This document shows, one piece after another, positions 5,587 to 5,587 of a stretch of DNA of 5,587 nt. This DNA comes from Bacteroidota bacterium (lineage in GTDB: Bacteria > Bacteroidota > Bacteroidia > Chitinophagales > Chitinophagaceae). The notes below the pieces were generated by a model. The model searched no databases. It was not told the origin of the DNA and saw nothing but the letters and a program-made list of their open reading frames with translations. How positions within the stretch are numbered: position 1 is the stretch's first letter; each line of letters opens with the position of its first letter. A program made the position numbers and the translations under genes. The stretch is from contig CANHIR010000126.1 in the NCBI GenBank assembly GCA_947461015.1, positions 1-5,587 of the forward strand, given 5' to 3'.

Positions 5587-5587
5587 A

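Noticed and set aside
1..5587. CRISPR array, insertion sequence, tRNA or rRNA gene, toxin-antitoxin or defence system
   Set aside because: I found no repeat-spacer pattern, transposase, terminal inverted repeats, cloverleaf-like segment or defence-type gene. Nearly all of the window is accounted for by recognisable genes.

Overview
The window looks like chromosomal DNA of a Bacteroidota (Bacteroidetes) bacterium, most likely from the Chitinophagaceae or a related environmental lineage. Four things point there: an A+T-rich genome with little sign of Shine-Dalgarno sites, several matches to the Bacteroidota -7 promoter consensus TAnnTTTG, protein sequences typical of the phylum (the DnaQ-like exonuclease and the flippase), and a menaquinone gene of the futalosine route (mqnA). 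The lineage below phylum is an inference.

Layout, left to right. Positions 1-232 (minus) hold the 5' end of valS, valyl-tRNA synthetase, cut by the window edge. Positions 319-897 (plus) encode a single-domain DEDDh 3'-5' exonuclease. Positions 935-2275 (minus) encode adenylosuccinate lyase (purB). Positions 2329-3069 (plus) encode chorismate dehydratase (mqnA), which begins at TTG. Positions 3055-4575 (minus) encode a Wzx-like polysaccharide flippase whose 3' end overlaps that of mqnA by 15 bp. Positions 4683-5462 (plus) encode a DUF268-family methyltransferase-like protein. Positions 5470-5586 (minus) hold the 3' end of what looks like a GT4-type glycosyltransferase.

The left part is housekeeping: translation, nucleic acid processing, purine synthesis and quinone synthesis. 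From about 3.05 kb onward the genes suggest a surface-polysaccharide locus (flippase, probable sugar-modifying methyltransferase, glycosyltransferase) that may continue beyond the right edge.

All seven genes alternate strand, so the window contains no operon junction. It consists of three divergent promoter regions (233-318, 2276-2328, 4576-4682) and three very tight convergent junctions (37 bp gap, 15 bp overlap, 7 bp gap). The most striking regulatory feature is the purB-mqnA intergenic region, where two perfect TAnnTTTG -7 boxes face each other across a 12-bp palindrome. I see no RNA genes, mobile elements, CRISPR arrays or defence systems. No clearly new system is visible; the least understood gene is the DUF268 protein.
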